Source: JBCDCB01 sp039182735 (GTDB lineage Bacteria > Planctomycetota > Phycisphaerae > Phycisphaerales > UBA1924). Taken from it: a stretch of 49,190 bases of DNA. The stretch spans positions 1 to 49,190 of the forward strand of contig JBCDCB010000023.1 of NCBI GenBank assembly GCA_039182735.1, read 5' to 3'. Made by a program: the position numbers and the translations under genes. Of the stretch, positions 9,118-17,740 are shown piece after piece. Below the pieces are notes generated by a model, which was given only the letters and a program-made list of their open reading frames with translations, had not been told where the DNA came from and made no database searches. Position 1 is the first letter of the stretch. Each line of letters starts with the position of its first letter.

Positions 9118-9894
9118 ATGCAGTTCAAGACGCTCCGCCGGCTTGCCTGGCTCGTCCCGTTGATCGCGTTCGCCGTTTCGGCGCCCTCGCCGGGGCAGGT
9201 CTCGATCGAGAGCCTGCGCCAGGAGAATCAGGAGCTCAAGCGTGAGCTCACGAAACTCCGGGCGCAGCTGCGCACGGCGGAATCCCGCACGAAGTCGCTT
9301 GAGCAGCAGAACATGCGCCTGCGCGACGAACTGCTCTCGAACGGGATCACCCCTCCATCGATGCGCACGAGCGGCGGCGATGCGGGCGACGTGCCCGAGG
9401 AGCCCGGCGCGTCCTTCGATTCGATGTTCAACGCGGTGGTCGCGGCGTGGAACGAGGAGTTCGCCGACGTCCCGCTCGAGACGCGGCGCGACGAAGACCG
9501 CTATCTGCGCGAGCTCCGCCCGTGGACGTCGCGCTTGCAGCGCGATCTGCGATCAAACGTGCAGTGGACGGTCGCGATCGAATCGGTCGAGGAGATCGAC
9601 CGAACGACGTCAGACGTGCGCATGCTCGTGCTCGATCCGGAGACCGGCGAGCCGATCGGTCGAGCGGGCTGGGTGCGGATGAACAAGCGGTTCGCGGATC
9701 GATTCGCGTCGGCAGCACCGGACGTTCGATGGGACCTCGTCGGCACGCTGACTCCCGAAGTGGCGATCAACGAAGACCGTTTCTCGGAGGGTATCGGCGG
9801 CCAGTGGCCGCTCTTCGTTGGGCCCTTCGCGGAGTTTGATATCGAACTGAACATCCGCTCGCTGAAGGAAGCGGAAGGCGACGAATCGCCGTGA
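9118..9894 (+). CDS. Secreted or periplasmic coiled-coil protein of unknown function
   Basis: 258 residues from the ATG at 9118, preceded by GGAGG at 9107-9111. An N-terminal signal peptide is visible (basic start, hydrophobic stretch ending FAVSAPSPGQ). Residues about 30-75 form a coiled coil with heptad-like Leu/Glu/Lys spacing (RQENQELKRELTKLRAQL, then EQQNMRLRDELLS). The C-terminal half is a globular domain I do not recognise, with conserved-looking PETGEPIGRAGW and FVGPFAEFDIELN segments. It probably acts in the periplasm or attached to the inner membrane. It has no functional partner in the neighbourhood. Confidence 0.75.
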   Translation: MQFKTLRRLAWLVPLIAFAVSAPSPGQVSIESLRQENQELKRELTKLRAQLRTAESRTKSLEQQNMRLRDELLSNGITPPSMRTSGGDAGDVPEEPGASFDSMFNAVVAAWNEEFADVPLETRRDEDRYLRELRPWTSRLQRDLRSNVQWTVAIESVEEIDRTTSDVRMLVLDPETGEPIGRAGWVRMNKRFADRFASAAPDVRWDLVGTLTPEVAINEDRFSEGIGGQWPLFVGPFAEFDIELNIRSLKEAEGDESP

Positions 9895-9900
9895 CCGCGG

Positions 9901-10563
9901 TCAGCCGCCGAGCGCGGGCTGGTCGTCTTCTTCCACGAACTCCCAGACGGTGACCGGGAGCTTCTGCACGCCCCAGACGCGGGCTTCGCTGTGGGTCGCG
10001 TAGAGCACGTCGAGTCTCGCGCCCTTGATGGCCCCGCCGCGATCGAGCACGGGAACGATCTTCTCGTTCGCGTAGCCCGGCACGCTGAGCATTGATCCGA
10101 AAGGCAGCAGCCGCGTGTCGGCGGCGACGAGTTCCATCCCGTGGCGCCACACCGAGGTGTTGGTCGCGGTGCGCCCGTCGGCCCAGTGACCGCACGAGCG
10201 ATGGTCCGGGCTGTAGGCGGTGACGGTCATCCAGATGGTGCGGGCGGGACGGACTTTGCGGCCATCGAACCAGCGGATGTCGAGGTCGGTGGTTTCGAGT
10301 TCTTCGACCTCGTAGGTGACCTCGGGTGATGCGAGATGTTGCTCGGCGGCCACAGCCTGTTGTGTGGCGGCGCGCGGCGCCGGGGCTGTGCGGTTCTCGG
10401 CCACGGGCTCGACGCTGGCCGCGAGCGGGAGCGTGAACTCCCCTCGCTTCGCGGACGATGCGACGTGAATCACGAGCGCCGCAACCACGACGAAGAGCGC
10501 GGCTTCGCAGACGAACTGGGTCACCAGCTTGTGACGACGGATCTTCTCGATACCGGACGACAT
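9901..10563 (-). CDS. Membrane-anchored 3D-domain protein (possible peptidoglycan lytic enzyme)
   Basis: 220 residues from the ATG at 10563, chosen because GAGAGG lies just upstream. Residues 13-36 form one transmembrane segment, followed by an Ala/Pro-rich linker (about 50-85). The C-terminal region has the 3D (Asp-Asp-Asp) domain found in MltA-type lytic transglycosylases and YuiC/YabE proteins: TVTAYSPD, then candidate Asp149, Asp174 in VLDRGGAIKG and Asp185 in RLDVL. These three acids mark the catalytic centre of the family. The topology puts the domain in the periplasm, where it could trim peptidoglycan glycan strands. Catalytic activity is inferred from the intact motif. Confidence 0.85.
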   Translation of the reverse strand: MSSGIEKIRRHKLVTQFVCEAALFVVVAALVIHVASSAKRGEFTLPLAASVEPVAENRTAPAPRAATQQAVAAEQHLASPEVTYEVEELETTDLDIRWFDGRKVRPARTIWMTVTAYSPDHRSCGHWADGRTATNTSVWRHGMELVAADTRLLPFGSMLSVPGYANEKIVPVLDRGGAIKGARLDVLYATHSEARVWGVQKLPVTVWEFVEEDDQPALGG

Positions 10564-10652
10564 GCGTTCCTCTCCGCCGCGAACAGCAGCGGCGTTGAGC
10601 GAGGGCCGTCCTTGGCCGAGGGATCTTCGCGGCCTCCCGACCGCGTTCAATG

Positions 10653-11633
10653 TTAGCCCCCGATAGCCTCCACGGTGGTGGCGGCCCAGAATTCGGAGAC
10701 GTCCTGCGTGTCCACAAACCCGGGCTCGCTGCCGACGGCGTTGGCGGTCGCGACCGCGGCCCCCCGTCTGATGGCCGACGCCCAGTCTCGTGTCCGCCCC
10801 CACTCGTGCAAGAGCCCTGCCAACAGGGCGTCGCCGCAGCCCACAGTGCTGACGATTCTCCCAGGGTGGACCATGGTTCGAGCCCAGTGCGAGGTCCCAT
10901 CACGCGTGACGAGGACCGCGCCCGCGGGCCCACGGGTCACCACCACGACGTCCGCCCCTTGCTTGCCGCCGTCCTGACGGAGCAGCCCGCGGCAGGTCTC
11001 GACGAGGGCGTGCTCCTCGTCCTTGACCTCGCCCGCGATCTCGGCGAGTTCGCTCAGGTTGAGCTTGAGCATCCAGACGCGTTCGCGCCGGACGATCTGG
11101 AGGGCGGGCCCGGAGGTATCGACGACGCTGTAGGCCCCCTGCTCGTTGACGCGGTGGAGCATCGATCGGATGTCGCCCGGGATGACCCCGGGGGGCGCGG
11201 AGCCGCCGAAGATCACGACGTTGTCTTCGCGCGCGAGGAGTCCGACCTTACTGAGCATGCGCCGAACGTCAGCGCGAGCGACATTGAAGCCGCGGTCGCG
11301 GATGTGCGTCTCGGTGTCGAGGACGGGGTCGGTGATGGTCATGTTCTCGCGCGTCTTGCCGTGGACGGAGAGCAGTTGAGTCACAACGCGCCCGCGTCCG
11401 GCGCGATCGAGGACACGCTCGAAGGCTTCGAGCTCATTGCGTCCGACAAAACCGGTGGCGACGCAGCGATCGCCGATCGCTCCGAAGGCCTTGGCGGCGT
11501 TGATGCCCTTGCCGGCGGGGAAGGAGCCAATGAGCTTCGCGCGGACGGCGGAGCCGACCTGGAACTTGGGCGCGGACCAGACGCGATCGATCGCGGGGTT
11601 CAGCGTGACGGTGACGAATCTCGGTGCGCTCAC
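10653..11633 (-). CDS. PfkB-family sugar kinase, 1-phosphofructokinase type
   Basis: 326 residues from a GTG at 11633, placed a few codons before the conserved VTVTLNPAIDR start of the FruK/LacC/PfkB subgroup. The substrate loop AGKGINAAKAF (40-50) and the anion-hole signature VGCGDALLAGLL with catalytic Asp268 are intact. Members of this subgroup phosphorylate fructose-1-phosphate, fructose-6-phosphate or tagatose-6-phosphate with ATP in the cytoplasm. No PTS permease or other fructose gene is nearby, so the sugar cannot be assigned from context. It is divergent from the TauE gene with only 61 bases between the starts. Confidence 0.88.
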   Translation of the reverse strand: MSAPRFVTVTLNPAIDRVWSAPKFQVGSAVRAKLIGSFPAGKGINAAKAFGAIGDRCVATGFVGRNELEAFERVLDRAGRGRVVTQLLSVHGKTRENMTITDPVLDTETHIRDRGFNVARADVRRMLSKVGLLAREDNVVIFGGSAPPGVIPGDIRSMLHRVNEQGAYSVVDTSGPALQIVRRERVWMLKLNLSELAEIAGEVKDEEHALVETCRGLLRQDGGKQGADVVVVTRGPAGAVLVTRDGTSHWARTMVHPGRIVSTVGCGDALLAGLLHEWGRTRDWASAIRRGAAVATANAVGSEPGFVDTQDVSEFWAATTVEAIGG

Positions 11634-11694
11634 GCCGAGATCATCGAGTGTGGCGCGTCCGGTGACAAACCGCGCGTCGCGGTAGGCTGGCCCG

Positions 11695-12492
11695 GTGGAC
11701 CTGACGCATCTCGACATGCTGGTGCTGCTGGGGATCGGCGCGGGCGCGGGCCTGCTCGGCGGGATGCTGGGCATCGGGGGCTCGATCATCATGATCCCGG
11801 CGATGGCCGCGATCTTCGACGGGCGTCACGGCGAGCACCAGCACCTCTACCAGGCGGCGGCGATGGTGGTGAACGTCTTCGTCGCGGCGCCCGCCGCACG
11901 CCGACATGCCAAGCACGGTGCTGTCCAGAAACGGGTGTTCCGCATCCTGCTCCCGGCGACGGCGATCGCCATCGTGTTCGGCGTGCTGCTGTCGAATCAG
12001 CTGAGCGGCGAGAGCCTTCGGCTCGTTTTCGCGGTCTTCCTGCTGTGGGTCGTCTCGAACAACCTGCGCAAGGCGATCGTGCCGCCCGACGAGAGCGATC
12101 CGGCGCGGCAGAAGGCGACGCCGCTGCGGCTGTCATTCGTCGGCGGCGTGACGGGCGGCGCGGCGGGGCTGCTGGGCATCGGCGGCGGAGGGATCTGTGT
12201 GCCGCTGGCGCACGTTGTGTGCAAGCTGCCCATGCGTCAGGCGATCGGTGCGAGCGCCGCGGTGATGATCGTCAGCGCGGCGATCGGATCGACGTTCAAG
12301 CTCGTGACGCTCTCGGAAACGGGCGAATCGTGGCGGACCGCGCTGCTCATCGCGCTGTGCCTGGCGCCGACGGCGCTGGTGACGAGCGGGATCGGTGCCG
12401 AGCTCACGCACCGCCTGCCGATCCGTGTTGTGCGATTCGTGTTCGCGGCGGTGATGCTCCTCGCAGCGCTGCGCATGGGCGGGCTGCTCTAG
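11695..12492 (+). CDS. TauE/SafE-family anion exporter
   Basis: 265 residues from a GTG at 11695. The protein is almost entirely hydrophobic helices with short charged loops. It carries the two Gly-rich repeats expected of the family: GAGLLGGMLGIGGSIIMIP near the N-terminus and GGAAGLLGIGGGGICVP near the middle. TauE/SafE proteins are inner-membrane transporters associated with sulfite, sulfoacetate or other sulfur-compound export; the substrate here is not indicated by any sulfur gene. About seven transmembrane segments are expected. It stands alone between the divergent sugar kinase and the downstream two-component pair. Confidence 0.92.
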   Translation: MDLTHLDMLVLLGIGAGAGLLGGMLGIGGSIIMIPAMAAIFDGRHGEHQHLYQAAAMVVNVFVAAPAARRHAKHGAVQKRVFRILLPATAIAIVFGVLLSNQLSGESLRLVFAVFLLWVVSNNLRKAIVPPDESDPARQKATPLRLSFVGGVTGGAAGLLGIGGGGICVPLAHVVCKLPMRQAIGASAAVMIVSAAIGSTFKLVTLSETGESWRTALLIALCLAPTALVTSGIGAELTHRLPIRVVRFVFAAVMLLAALRMGGLL

Positions 12493-12584
12493 ATCGGCCT
12501 GTAGCGGTTGTGTCGGTTGCGCGAGTGTGCGGTCATCGGGGAGGCTCCGGCGGGGCCCGCGTTGCTCGCCGCGGCGCGACGTGA

Positions 12585-12599
12585 CGTCGATGATCGACG
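12585..12599. promoter_or_regulatory. 15-bp perfect inverted repeat before the histidine kinase gene
   Basis: CGTCGAT-G-ATCGACG is a perfect 7-bp dyad with a single central base, ending one base before the ATG of the kinase gene. It could be an operator or a small RNA fold that affects initiation. Short dyads arise by chance in GC-rich DNA, so the role is only a suggestion. Confidence 0.3.
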
Positions 12600-12600
12600 C

Positions 12601-13305
12601 ATGAAGAAGCCCCACACCCCCAGCGCGTCCCGCGACGACGATCAGCGTGCGCCCGTCGAACGTGCGCGCCTGCTCGTGCACGAGTTCGCGAACCTTGTTG
12701 ACGGATCGATCCGATCCATGGAAGTGGCGCGTCGGCGCATCGGAGAGGGCGTGCGCGACACCGAGGCGCTGCGCCATCTCGGGAGCGTGGAGCGCGCGCT
12801 GCGGCACATGTCATCGCTCGTGCAGGACGCATCGCCGCTGCCGAAGCGCAATGCGGAATCGCCGGCGAGCGCCGAGCTCGACGCGCTGCTGGACGACGCG
12901 ATCGCGATGGTTCGCTCCGCTGTCGAGGCCGAGGGTCACACGATCGACTCGGCGGACGTTGGCGCGTGGGACGTGCCCACGACGCTCTTCCCCGTCTTCG
13001 TCAATGCGCTGCGGAACGCGGTCGAGGCGATGGAAACGCCCGGCACGATCAGCGTGCGCGCCGCGATCGAGGGCGATTCGCTCTCGCTCGAGTTTCTCGA
13101 CACGGGCTCGCCGACCGAACTCGCGGATCCGTTTTGCGACGGCGAAACGACCAAGTCGAACGGCAGCGGTGTGGGGCTCGCGCTGTGCCGGGACATCGTG
13201 CAGGGGCTCGGCGGCACGATCGAACTCGGCGCTCGCATCGACGGCGTGCGCGGATCACGTCTGCGGATCGCGCTGCCGATCGGTTCACAGGGGAACGGCG
13301 CGTGA
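12601..13305 (+). CDS. Soluble sensor-less histidine kinase
   Basis: 234 residues from the ATG at 12601. The H-box LLVHEFANL places the phospho-accepting His at residue 27. The ATPase domain shows the N-box NALRNAVEAM (about 135-144), a DTGS G1-type motif and SNGSGVGLALCRDIVQGLGG with the G2 lid. No transmembrane, PAS or GAF domain precedes the dimerisation helix, so the kinase is cytoplasmic and must get its signal from a partner protein. Its stop overlaps the GTG start of the downstream sigma-54 activator, so the two form a cognate NtrB/NtrC-like pair. No ribosome-binding site is obvious before the start. Confidence 0.88.
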   Translation: MKKPHTPSASRDDDQRAPVERARLLVHEFANLVDGSIRSMEVARRRIGEGVRDTEALRHLGSVERALRHMSSLVQDASPLPKRNAESPASAELDALLDDAIAMVRSAVEAEGHTIDSADVGAWDVPTTLFPVFVNALRNAVEAMETPGTISVRAAIEGDSLSLEFLDTGSPTELADPFCDGETTKSNGSGVGLALCRDIVQGLGGTIELGARIDGVRGSRLRIALPIGSQGNGA

Positions 13306-14720
13306 GCGAACGCGCGCGCATGCTGGTGGTCGATGACGACCCGGTGGTCGCCGACTCGCTCGTAGCGTTCTTGCGCGAAGAGGGCTATCGCGCACAGGGG
13401 GTGTACCACCCGGACGAAGCGCTCGCGCTGCTCCAGACGGCGAACGGCGAGAAGGGCGTGCCGGAAGACCGGTTCGGCGTCGTGATCACCGATGCCTCGA
13501 TGCCGAAGACCGACGGGCTCGCGCTGCTGCGCACGGTGCGCGAGCGGTACGAAGACGTGGCGGTCGTGATGCTGACGGGCTACGGCACGATCGAATCCGC
13601 GGTGGACGCGATCCGCGCCGGCGCGGTGGACTATCTCGCCAAGCCCGTGGTGGACGCCGAACTGCGCATGGCGCTCGAGCGCGCGCTGCGTCACCAGGCG
13701 CTACTCGCGGAGAATACGTCGCTGCGCTCACGCCTCGATGCGAGCAGCGGGCTGCGCGGCGTTGTCGGATCCGACTACCGCATGCTCAAAGCCTTCGAGA
13801 TGGTGGATTCCGTCTCGACCTCCAACGTGACCGTGCTGATCAACGGCGAGTCCGGCACGGGCAAGTCGCTGTTTGCGCGCGCGATCCATCAGGCGTCGGA
13901 GCGCGCCGACGGGCCGCTCGTCGAGGTGCACTGCGGCTCGATTCCGGAAGCGCTGCTTGAGTCCGAACTCTTCGGGCACGTGCAGGGCGCGTTCACGGGC
14001 GCGACGACGGACAAGCCCGGTCGATTTCTCGCAGCGGACAAGGGGACGATCTTCATCGACGAGATCAACAGCGCCTCGCAGGCGATGCAGCTCAAGCTGC
14101 TGCGCGTGCTGCAGGACCGCACGTTCGAGCCCGTCGGTTCGACCGACACGATCGAGATCGATGTGCGCGTGGTGCTCGCGACGAACGAGCCCCTCGAGAA
14201 GCTCGTCGCGGAGGGCCGGTTCCGACAAGATCTCTACTACCGCATCAACGTGGTGGCGATCGAACTGCCGGCGCTGCGCGAGCGCCCGGGGGACATCCCG
14301 CGCCTCGTCGAGCACTTTGTCGAGAAGCACGCGGCGCGCCACGGGCGCACCATCACGGGTGTGGACGATGAGGTCGTCGCCGCGCTCACTCGGTATCGAT
14401 TCCCCGGCAACGTGCGTGAACTCGAGAACGCGATCGAGCGCGCCGTTGTGCTGACATCCACGCCGACGCTGACGTTCGAAGACCTCCCGGAGCATGTGCG
14501 GTCGGGCGGGGTCGGCCCGCTCGATGCGGGCGACGACGGTAAGGATTGGTCGCCGATCCCGCTCAGCGAGGCGATGCTGGAACCGGAGAAGCGGATCATC
14601 CTCAAGGCGCTGCGCGCGAACGACTGGAACCGCCAGCGCACGGCGGATGATCTCGCGATCAACCGGACGACGCTGTACAAGAAGATCCGCCAGTTCGGAC
14701 TGGACAAACTCGCCGGCTGA
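13302..14720 (+). CDS. NtrC-family sigma-54-dependent response regulator
   Basis: 472 residues from a GTG that overlaps the kinase stop (GTGA). Domain order: a receiver (about 5-125) with acidic pocket DDD, phospho-acceptor Asp64, Thr92 and Lys114; an AAA+ domain with Walker A GESGTGKS (182-189), the sigma-54 contact loop GAFTGA (229-234), Walker B GTIFIDEI and the arginine-finger region; then a C-terminal Fis-type helix-turn-helix (about 430-470, TADDLAINRTTLYKKIRQFGL). It should activate sigma-54 promoters after phosphorylation by the adjacent kinase. I found no clear sigma-54 promoter next to it, so its targets probably lie elsewhere. It ends immediately against the convergent ftsI stop. 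Confidence 0.95.
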   Translation: MSERARMLVVDDDPVVADSLVAFLREEGYRAQGVYHPDEALALLQTANGEKGVPEDRFGVVITDASMPKTDGLALLRTVRERYEDVAVVMLTGYGTIESAVDAIRAGAVDYLAKPVVDAELRMALERALRHQALLAENTSLRSRLDASSGLRGVVGSDYRMLKAFEMVDSVSTSNVTVLINGESGTGKSLFARAIHQASERADGPLVEVHCGSIPEALLESELFGHVQGAFTGATTDKPGRFLAADKGTIFIDEINSASQAMQLKLLRVLQDRTFEPVGSTDTIEIDVRVVLATNEPLEKLVAEGRFRQDLYYRINVVAIELPALRERPGDIPRLVEHFVEKHAARHGRTITGVDDEVVAALTRYRFPGNVRELENAIERAVVLTSTPTLTFEDLPEHVRSGGVGPLDAGDDGKDWSPIPLSEAMLEPEKRIILKALRANDWNRQRTADDLAINRTTLYKKIRQFGLDKLAG

Positions 14721-16589
14721 TCACTCTTCGCGCGCTGCGTCGTGCGGCACGCCGAGGTACTCGAGTGTTTCGCGCGTGATGCGCATGAGCAGCGGTCCGG
14801 CGGTCGCGCTGCCGAAGTGCCTGCGATTCGCGACGAGTTCGGGCCCCGGGTCGTCCACGATGACGAGGACGACGATGCGAGGGCTATCGATCGGTGCTGC
14901 CGCGACGAAGCTGGAGCGGTGCTGTTTGTCGAGGTAGCCGCGACCGGCCTTCCACCACGACGGGACGGCGAGTTCCGCGGTGCCCGACTTGCCGAAGAGC
15001 GTGTACGGGAAGTCGCGGAGGTCTTCGTGGTTGCGCTCGGCGCGTTCGGACATGCGCTCGGCGACGCGCTGCATGGCGCTCCGCGCCGCGGTGGCGACAG
15101 CGGGCGCGAGCACGCGCACGCGAACGTCGAAGGAACTGCCGGTGAACTCGTCGGCGAGGAGCTTGAGCGATGGGAGCGTGCCGAGCGTTTCGCCCGGGCG
15201 GGCGAAGACGCTGAAAGCGCGCGCCATCTGCACGGGCGTGACGGCGATGTTGTAGCCGAACGAAACACTGGTCTGCGTGAAGTCGTTCCAGCGTTTGATC
15301 GGCGCGACCATGCCCGGGGTTTCGTGCGGGAGTCCGAGGCTGGTGGAATCGCCGAAGCCGAAGGCGCGGACGGCGTCGCGCAGCGCGGGGTGCGAGATCC
15401 GCTCGACGCCCTTGGCCATCCCGATGTTCGAGGAGTAGACGAGCACGTCGTGCCACGAAAGCGCGTCGTGCGGGTGGACGTCGGTGATCGTGCGCCGCCC
15501 CTTCTGCCACACGCCCTGCTCGGTATCGAGTTCGGTCCCGGCGTCGATCGCCCCGGCCTGCAGCACGGCGGCCCACGCGAAGGGCTTGAACGTGGAACCC
15601 GGCTCGTAGACCTCGCTCACGAATCGGTTGCGGCGGAGCGACGGGATCGCGCGCTGCGCTTCGGTCCAGGGTTCGATGACGCGGTAGCGCTGGTCAGGGT
15701 CGTACGTCGCGACATCCGAATCGGGATCGGGCTGCCACGCGATGGCGTCGGGCGGGTCGCGCCGGGCGTCGGCCATCGCCAGCACCTCGCCGGTGCGCGG
15801 ATCGACGACAAGGGCACGGACGCTCGCGGCGTCCATCTCGATCACACCGGCGTCGCACACACGCTGCGCGATGCCCTGGATGTGCAGGTCGATGGTGAGA
15901 CGCAGCGGATCGGCAGGCTGCGGCGCGACGTGCGCTCCGGGGCGGATCCACATCGGCTTGCCGCGTGAATCGTGGACGTACGTAATGCGTCCGTGCTCGC
16001 CACGGAGACGCTCATCGGCAGAGGCTTCGACGCCGACCAGCCCGTCGTGATCGATCCCGACCACGCCGACGATTTCCGCGAGTGCGGTTCCCGCGGGCGA
16101 TTCTCGCACGAATCGGCGTTCGAGGTGTACGCCCGTGATCTTCGCGGCTTCGACACGCAGCGCGGTCGAGTCATCGAGCACGCGCCCGATGGAGACGTAG
16201 CGCGAAGGTCCCTTGCCCTCGGGCGGAGCTTCGTTGTACGCGAGTCGGCGCGCGACGCGCGGGAAGACCTCGCTCGGATCGAGCCCGGCGATCTCACAGA
16301 CGCGCGTCAGCGTCTCGGCGTAGGGACGCTCGATGCCGAGCGGATCGACAAAGATGCGTCGCCCGATCCGCGACGACGCGAGCACGCGCCCTCTCCGATC
16401 GACGACGTCGGCGCGGGGCGGACGATCGCCGCGGGAGACGGTGCGGTCGTCGAGGAATTCGGCGAGCTGTTCGGGCGGATCGAGTTGGATCCACGCGACA
16501 CGCACGAGGACGCACGCAAGGCAGATGCTCGCGCCGATCATCGCGATCAGCGCCACGCTCGCGACACGGAGCGGCGGCTGCTCGTTCAA
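14721..16589 (-). CDS. ftsI: Penicillin-binding protein, FtsI/PBP2B-type division transpeptidase
   Basis: 622 residues. One N-terminal transmembrane helix (about 9-33) is followed by a pedestal domain (about 55-220) and a transpeptidase domain. The three active-site motifs are intact: STFK (Ser332, in YEPGSTFKPF), SSN (386-388) and KSGT (534-537). Class B PBPs of this type crosslink septal peptidoglycan on the periplasmic face; the FtsI identity is supported by the rsmH and ftsL-like genes directly upstream on the same strand. Its ATG overlaps the stop of the ftsL-like gene by four bases, so translation is coupled. No PASTA repeats are present. Confidence 0.93.
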   Translation of the reverse strand: MNEQPPLRVASVALIAMIGASICLACVLVRVAWIQLDPPEQLAEFLDDRTVSRGDRPPRADVVDRRGRVLASSRIGRRIFVDPLGIERPYAETLTRVCEIAGLDPSEVFPRVARRLAYNEAPPEGKGPSRYVSIGRVLDDSTALRVEAAKITGVHLERRFVRESPAGTALAEIVGVVGIDHDGLVGVEASADERLRGEHGRITYVHDSRGKPMWIRPGAHVAPQPADPLRLTIDLHIQGIAQRVCDAGVIEMDAASVRALVVDPRTGEVLAMADARRDPPDAIAWQPDPDSDVATYDPDQRYRVIEPWTEAQRAIPSLRRNRFVSEVYEPGSTFKPFAWAAVLQAGAIDAGTELDTEQGVWQKGRRTITDVHPHDALSWHDVLVYSSNIGMAKGVERISHPALRDAVRAFGFGDSTSLGLPHETPGMVAPIKRWNDFTQTSVSFGYNIAVTPVQMARAFSVFARPGETLGTLPSLKLLADEFTGSSFDVRVRVLAPAVATAARSAMQRVAERMSERAERNHEDLRDFPYTLFGKSGTAELAVPSWWKAGRGYLDKQHRSSFVAAAPIDSPRIVVLVIVDDPGPELVANRRHFGSATAGPLLMRITRETLEYLGVPHDAAREE

Positions 16590-16852
16590 TGCAGCACCTC
16601 GGCGTCACGGGAGCGGTCGATCACGAGCGGCTCCCACACACCGTGCTCATCGAGCAAAGACTCGATCCTGTCGGGGCGAACGCGCTCGGCGATCGCGGCG
16701 CGCAGGCGCAGCGCCGAGTCCTGCGCGTCGCGCGAACGCTCGATGGCGCGCGTCATGTCGTGGACGGCGTTGAGCTGTTCCTGGCGGATCGCGACGACGC
16801 CGGAGGAGGTGGTGGCGGCGGCGATGATGAGCGCGACGATCTTGGCGAACAT
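16586..16852 (-). CDS. FtsL-like short membrane division protein
   Basis: 88 residues: a single hydrophobic segment (about 3-22) followed by a helical, coiled-coil-like stretch rich in Glu, Arg, Ala and Leu. Sequence alone would not identify it. Position does: it sits directly before ftsI and in the rsmH cluster, exactly where FtsL is found in most bacteria, and its size and topology (one N-terminal membrane helix, periplasmic coiled coil) fit. FtsL links the divisome to FtsB, FtsQ and FtsI. The call is inference from synteny and topology. Confidence 0.6.
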   Translation of the reverse strand: MFAKIVALIIAAATTSSGVVAIRQEQLNAVHDMTRAIERSRDAQDSALRLRAAIAERVRPDRIESLLDEHGVWEPLVIDRSRDAEVLH

Positions 16853-16864
16853 CGGCGGCGCGCC

Positions 16865-17704
16865 TCACTCTCCGGGAAGCCGGAGTTCCATGCCGACGCG
16901 CAGATCCTCTGGTGCGTCGAGTTGTTCGCTGTTGAGCGCGAGGATCTCGTCCCAGCGCGTAGAGGTGCCGAGCAGCCTCTGCGAAATGACGCTGAGCGTG
17001 TCACCCGGCTGGACGGTGTAGGTCCGGGGCTTGGACGTCGCGGGGACGTCGCGGGGGGACTCGGCGGGCTGCGGGCGTGCGCCCGACAGGAGCTGCCCCT
17101 TGCCGGGGACGAGGATGGTGGCGCCGACGCGGAGACCGCCGCCGGGCACGATGCGTCCGTCGTTGTACGCGGCGAGTTCGGTGTGCAGACGCCCGTCGTC
17201 GTAGAAGCGCTCCGCGATCGACCAGAGTGTGTCGCCAGGTTGCACGCGGTAGGTCTCGACGCCGGCGCGGCTTGGGGGTTGGCCCATCTCGATCACGCCC
17301 GGTGCGTCGTCAACTTCGGCGGCGGCGCGGGGAGTGCGACCGTTGCGGAGGTCGTCGAGCGCCTCGCGGACTTCGTCGGTCACCGATCGGAAGATCTCGT
17401 TCGCGCCGTCGGCGAGCGCTTCGCGCGTGGGCTCGAGCGTCTGCTGGAATCGAGGCATCGGGCGAGGCCGGTCGCGGGGCGGCTCAACGGGAGCCGGTCG
17501 CGTCTCCTCGATCGGCGGGCTGGGCAGCAGCGCGATGCTGCGCTGCGGGCTGGCGAAGACCGAGTCGGGCGTGCGGACGCTGCCCGGATCGACGCGCGCG
17601 ACCTCGGCGCGTCCGGCGGCGGAGAAGTGGTCGGAGATGAGGACGCCGACCACCAGCACAAGCACGAAGCCGATGATGAGTCCGAGTCTTGATTCTCGCG
17701 TCAT
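16865..17704 (-). CDS. Membrane-anchored protein with two LysM domains
   Basis: 279 residues: an N-terminal transmembrane helix (about 7-24), a Pro-rich and acidic linker, then two peptidoglycan-binding LysM domains (about 151-199 and 228-276). Both contain YxVQPGDTL and a Leu-x-VG tail. LysM domains bind N-acetylglucosamine polymers, so the protein should tether the inner membrane to the wall. It lies between rsmH and the ftsL-like gene on the same strand, with 12 bases to the latter. This is not the usual content of a dcw cluster and suggests a role at the septum. No catalytic domain is visible. Confidence 0.9.
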   Translation of the reverse strand: MTRESRLGLIIGFVLVLVVGVLISDHFSAAGRAEVARVDPGSVRTPDSVFASPQRSIALLPSPPIEETRPAPVEPPRDRPRPMPRFQQTLEPTREALADGANEIFRSVTDEVREALDDLRNGRTPRAAAEVDDAPGVIEMGQPPSRAGVETYRVQPGDTLWSIAERFYDDGRLHTELAAYNDGRIVPGGGLRVGATILVPGKGQLLSGARPQPAESPRDVPATSKPRTYTVQPGDTLSVISQRLLGTSTRWDEILALNSEQLDAPEDLRVGMELRLPGE

Positions 17705-17740
17705 GAGCCGCGTCCTTGCGATCTCGTGTGCGTTGGCGGG

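Noticed and set aside
10650..12584. 644-residue open frame on the plus strand across the sugar kinase and permease genes
   Set aside because: Overlaps two well-supported genes and has no domain signature.
12493..12600. Sigma-54 promoter before the two-component genes
   Set aside because: No GG-N10-GC element with the expected context was found by eye.
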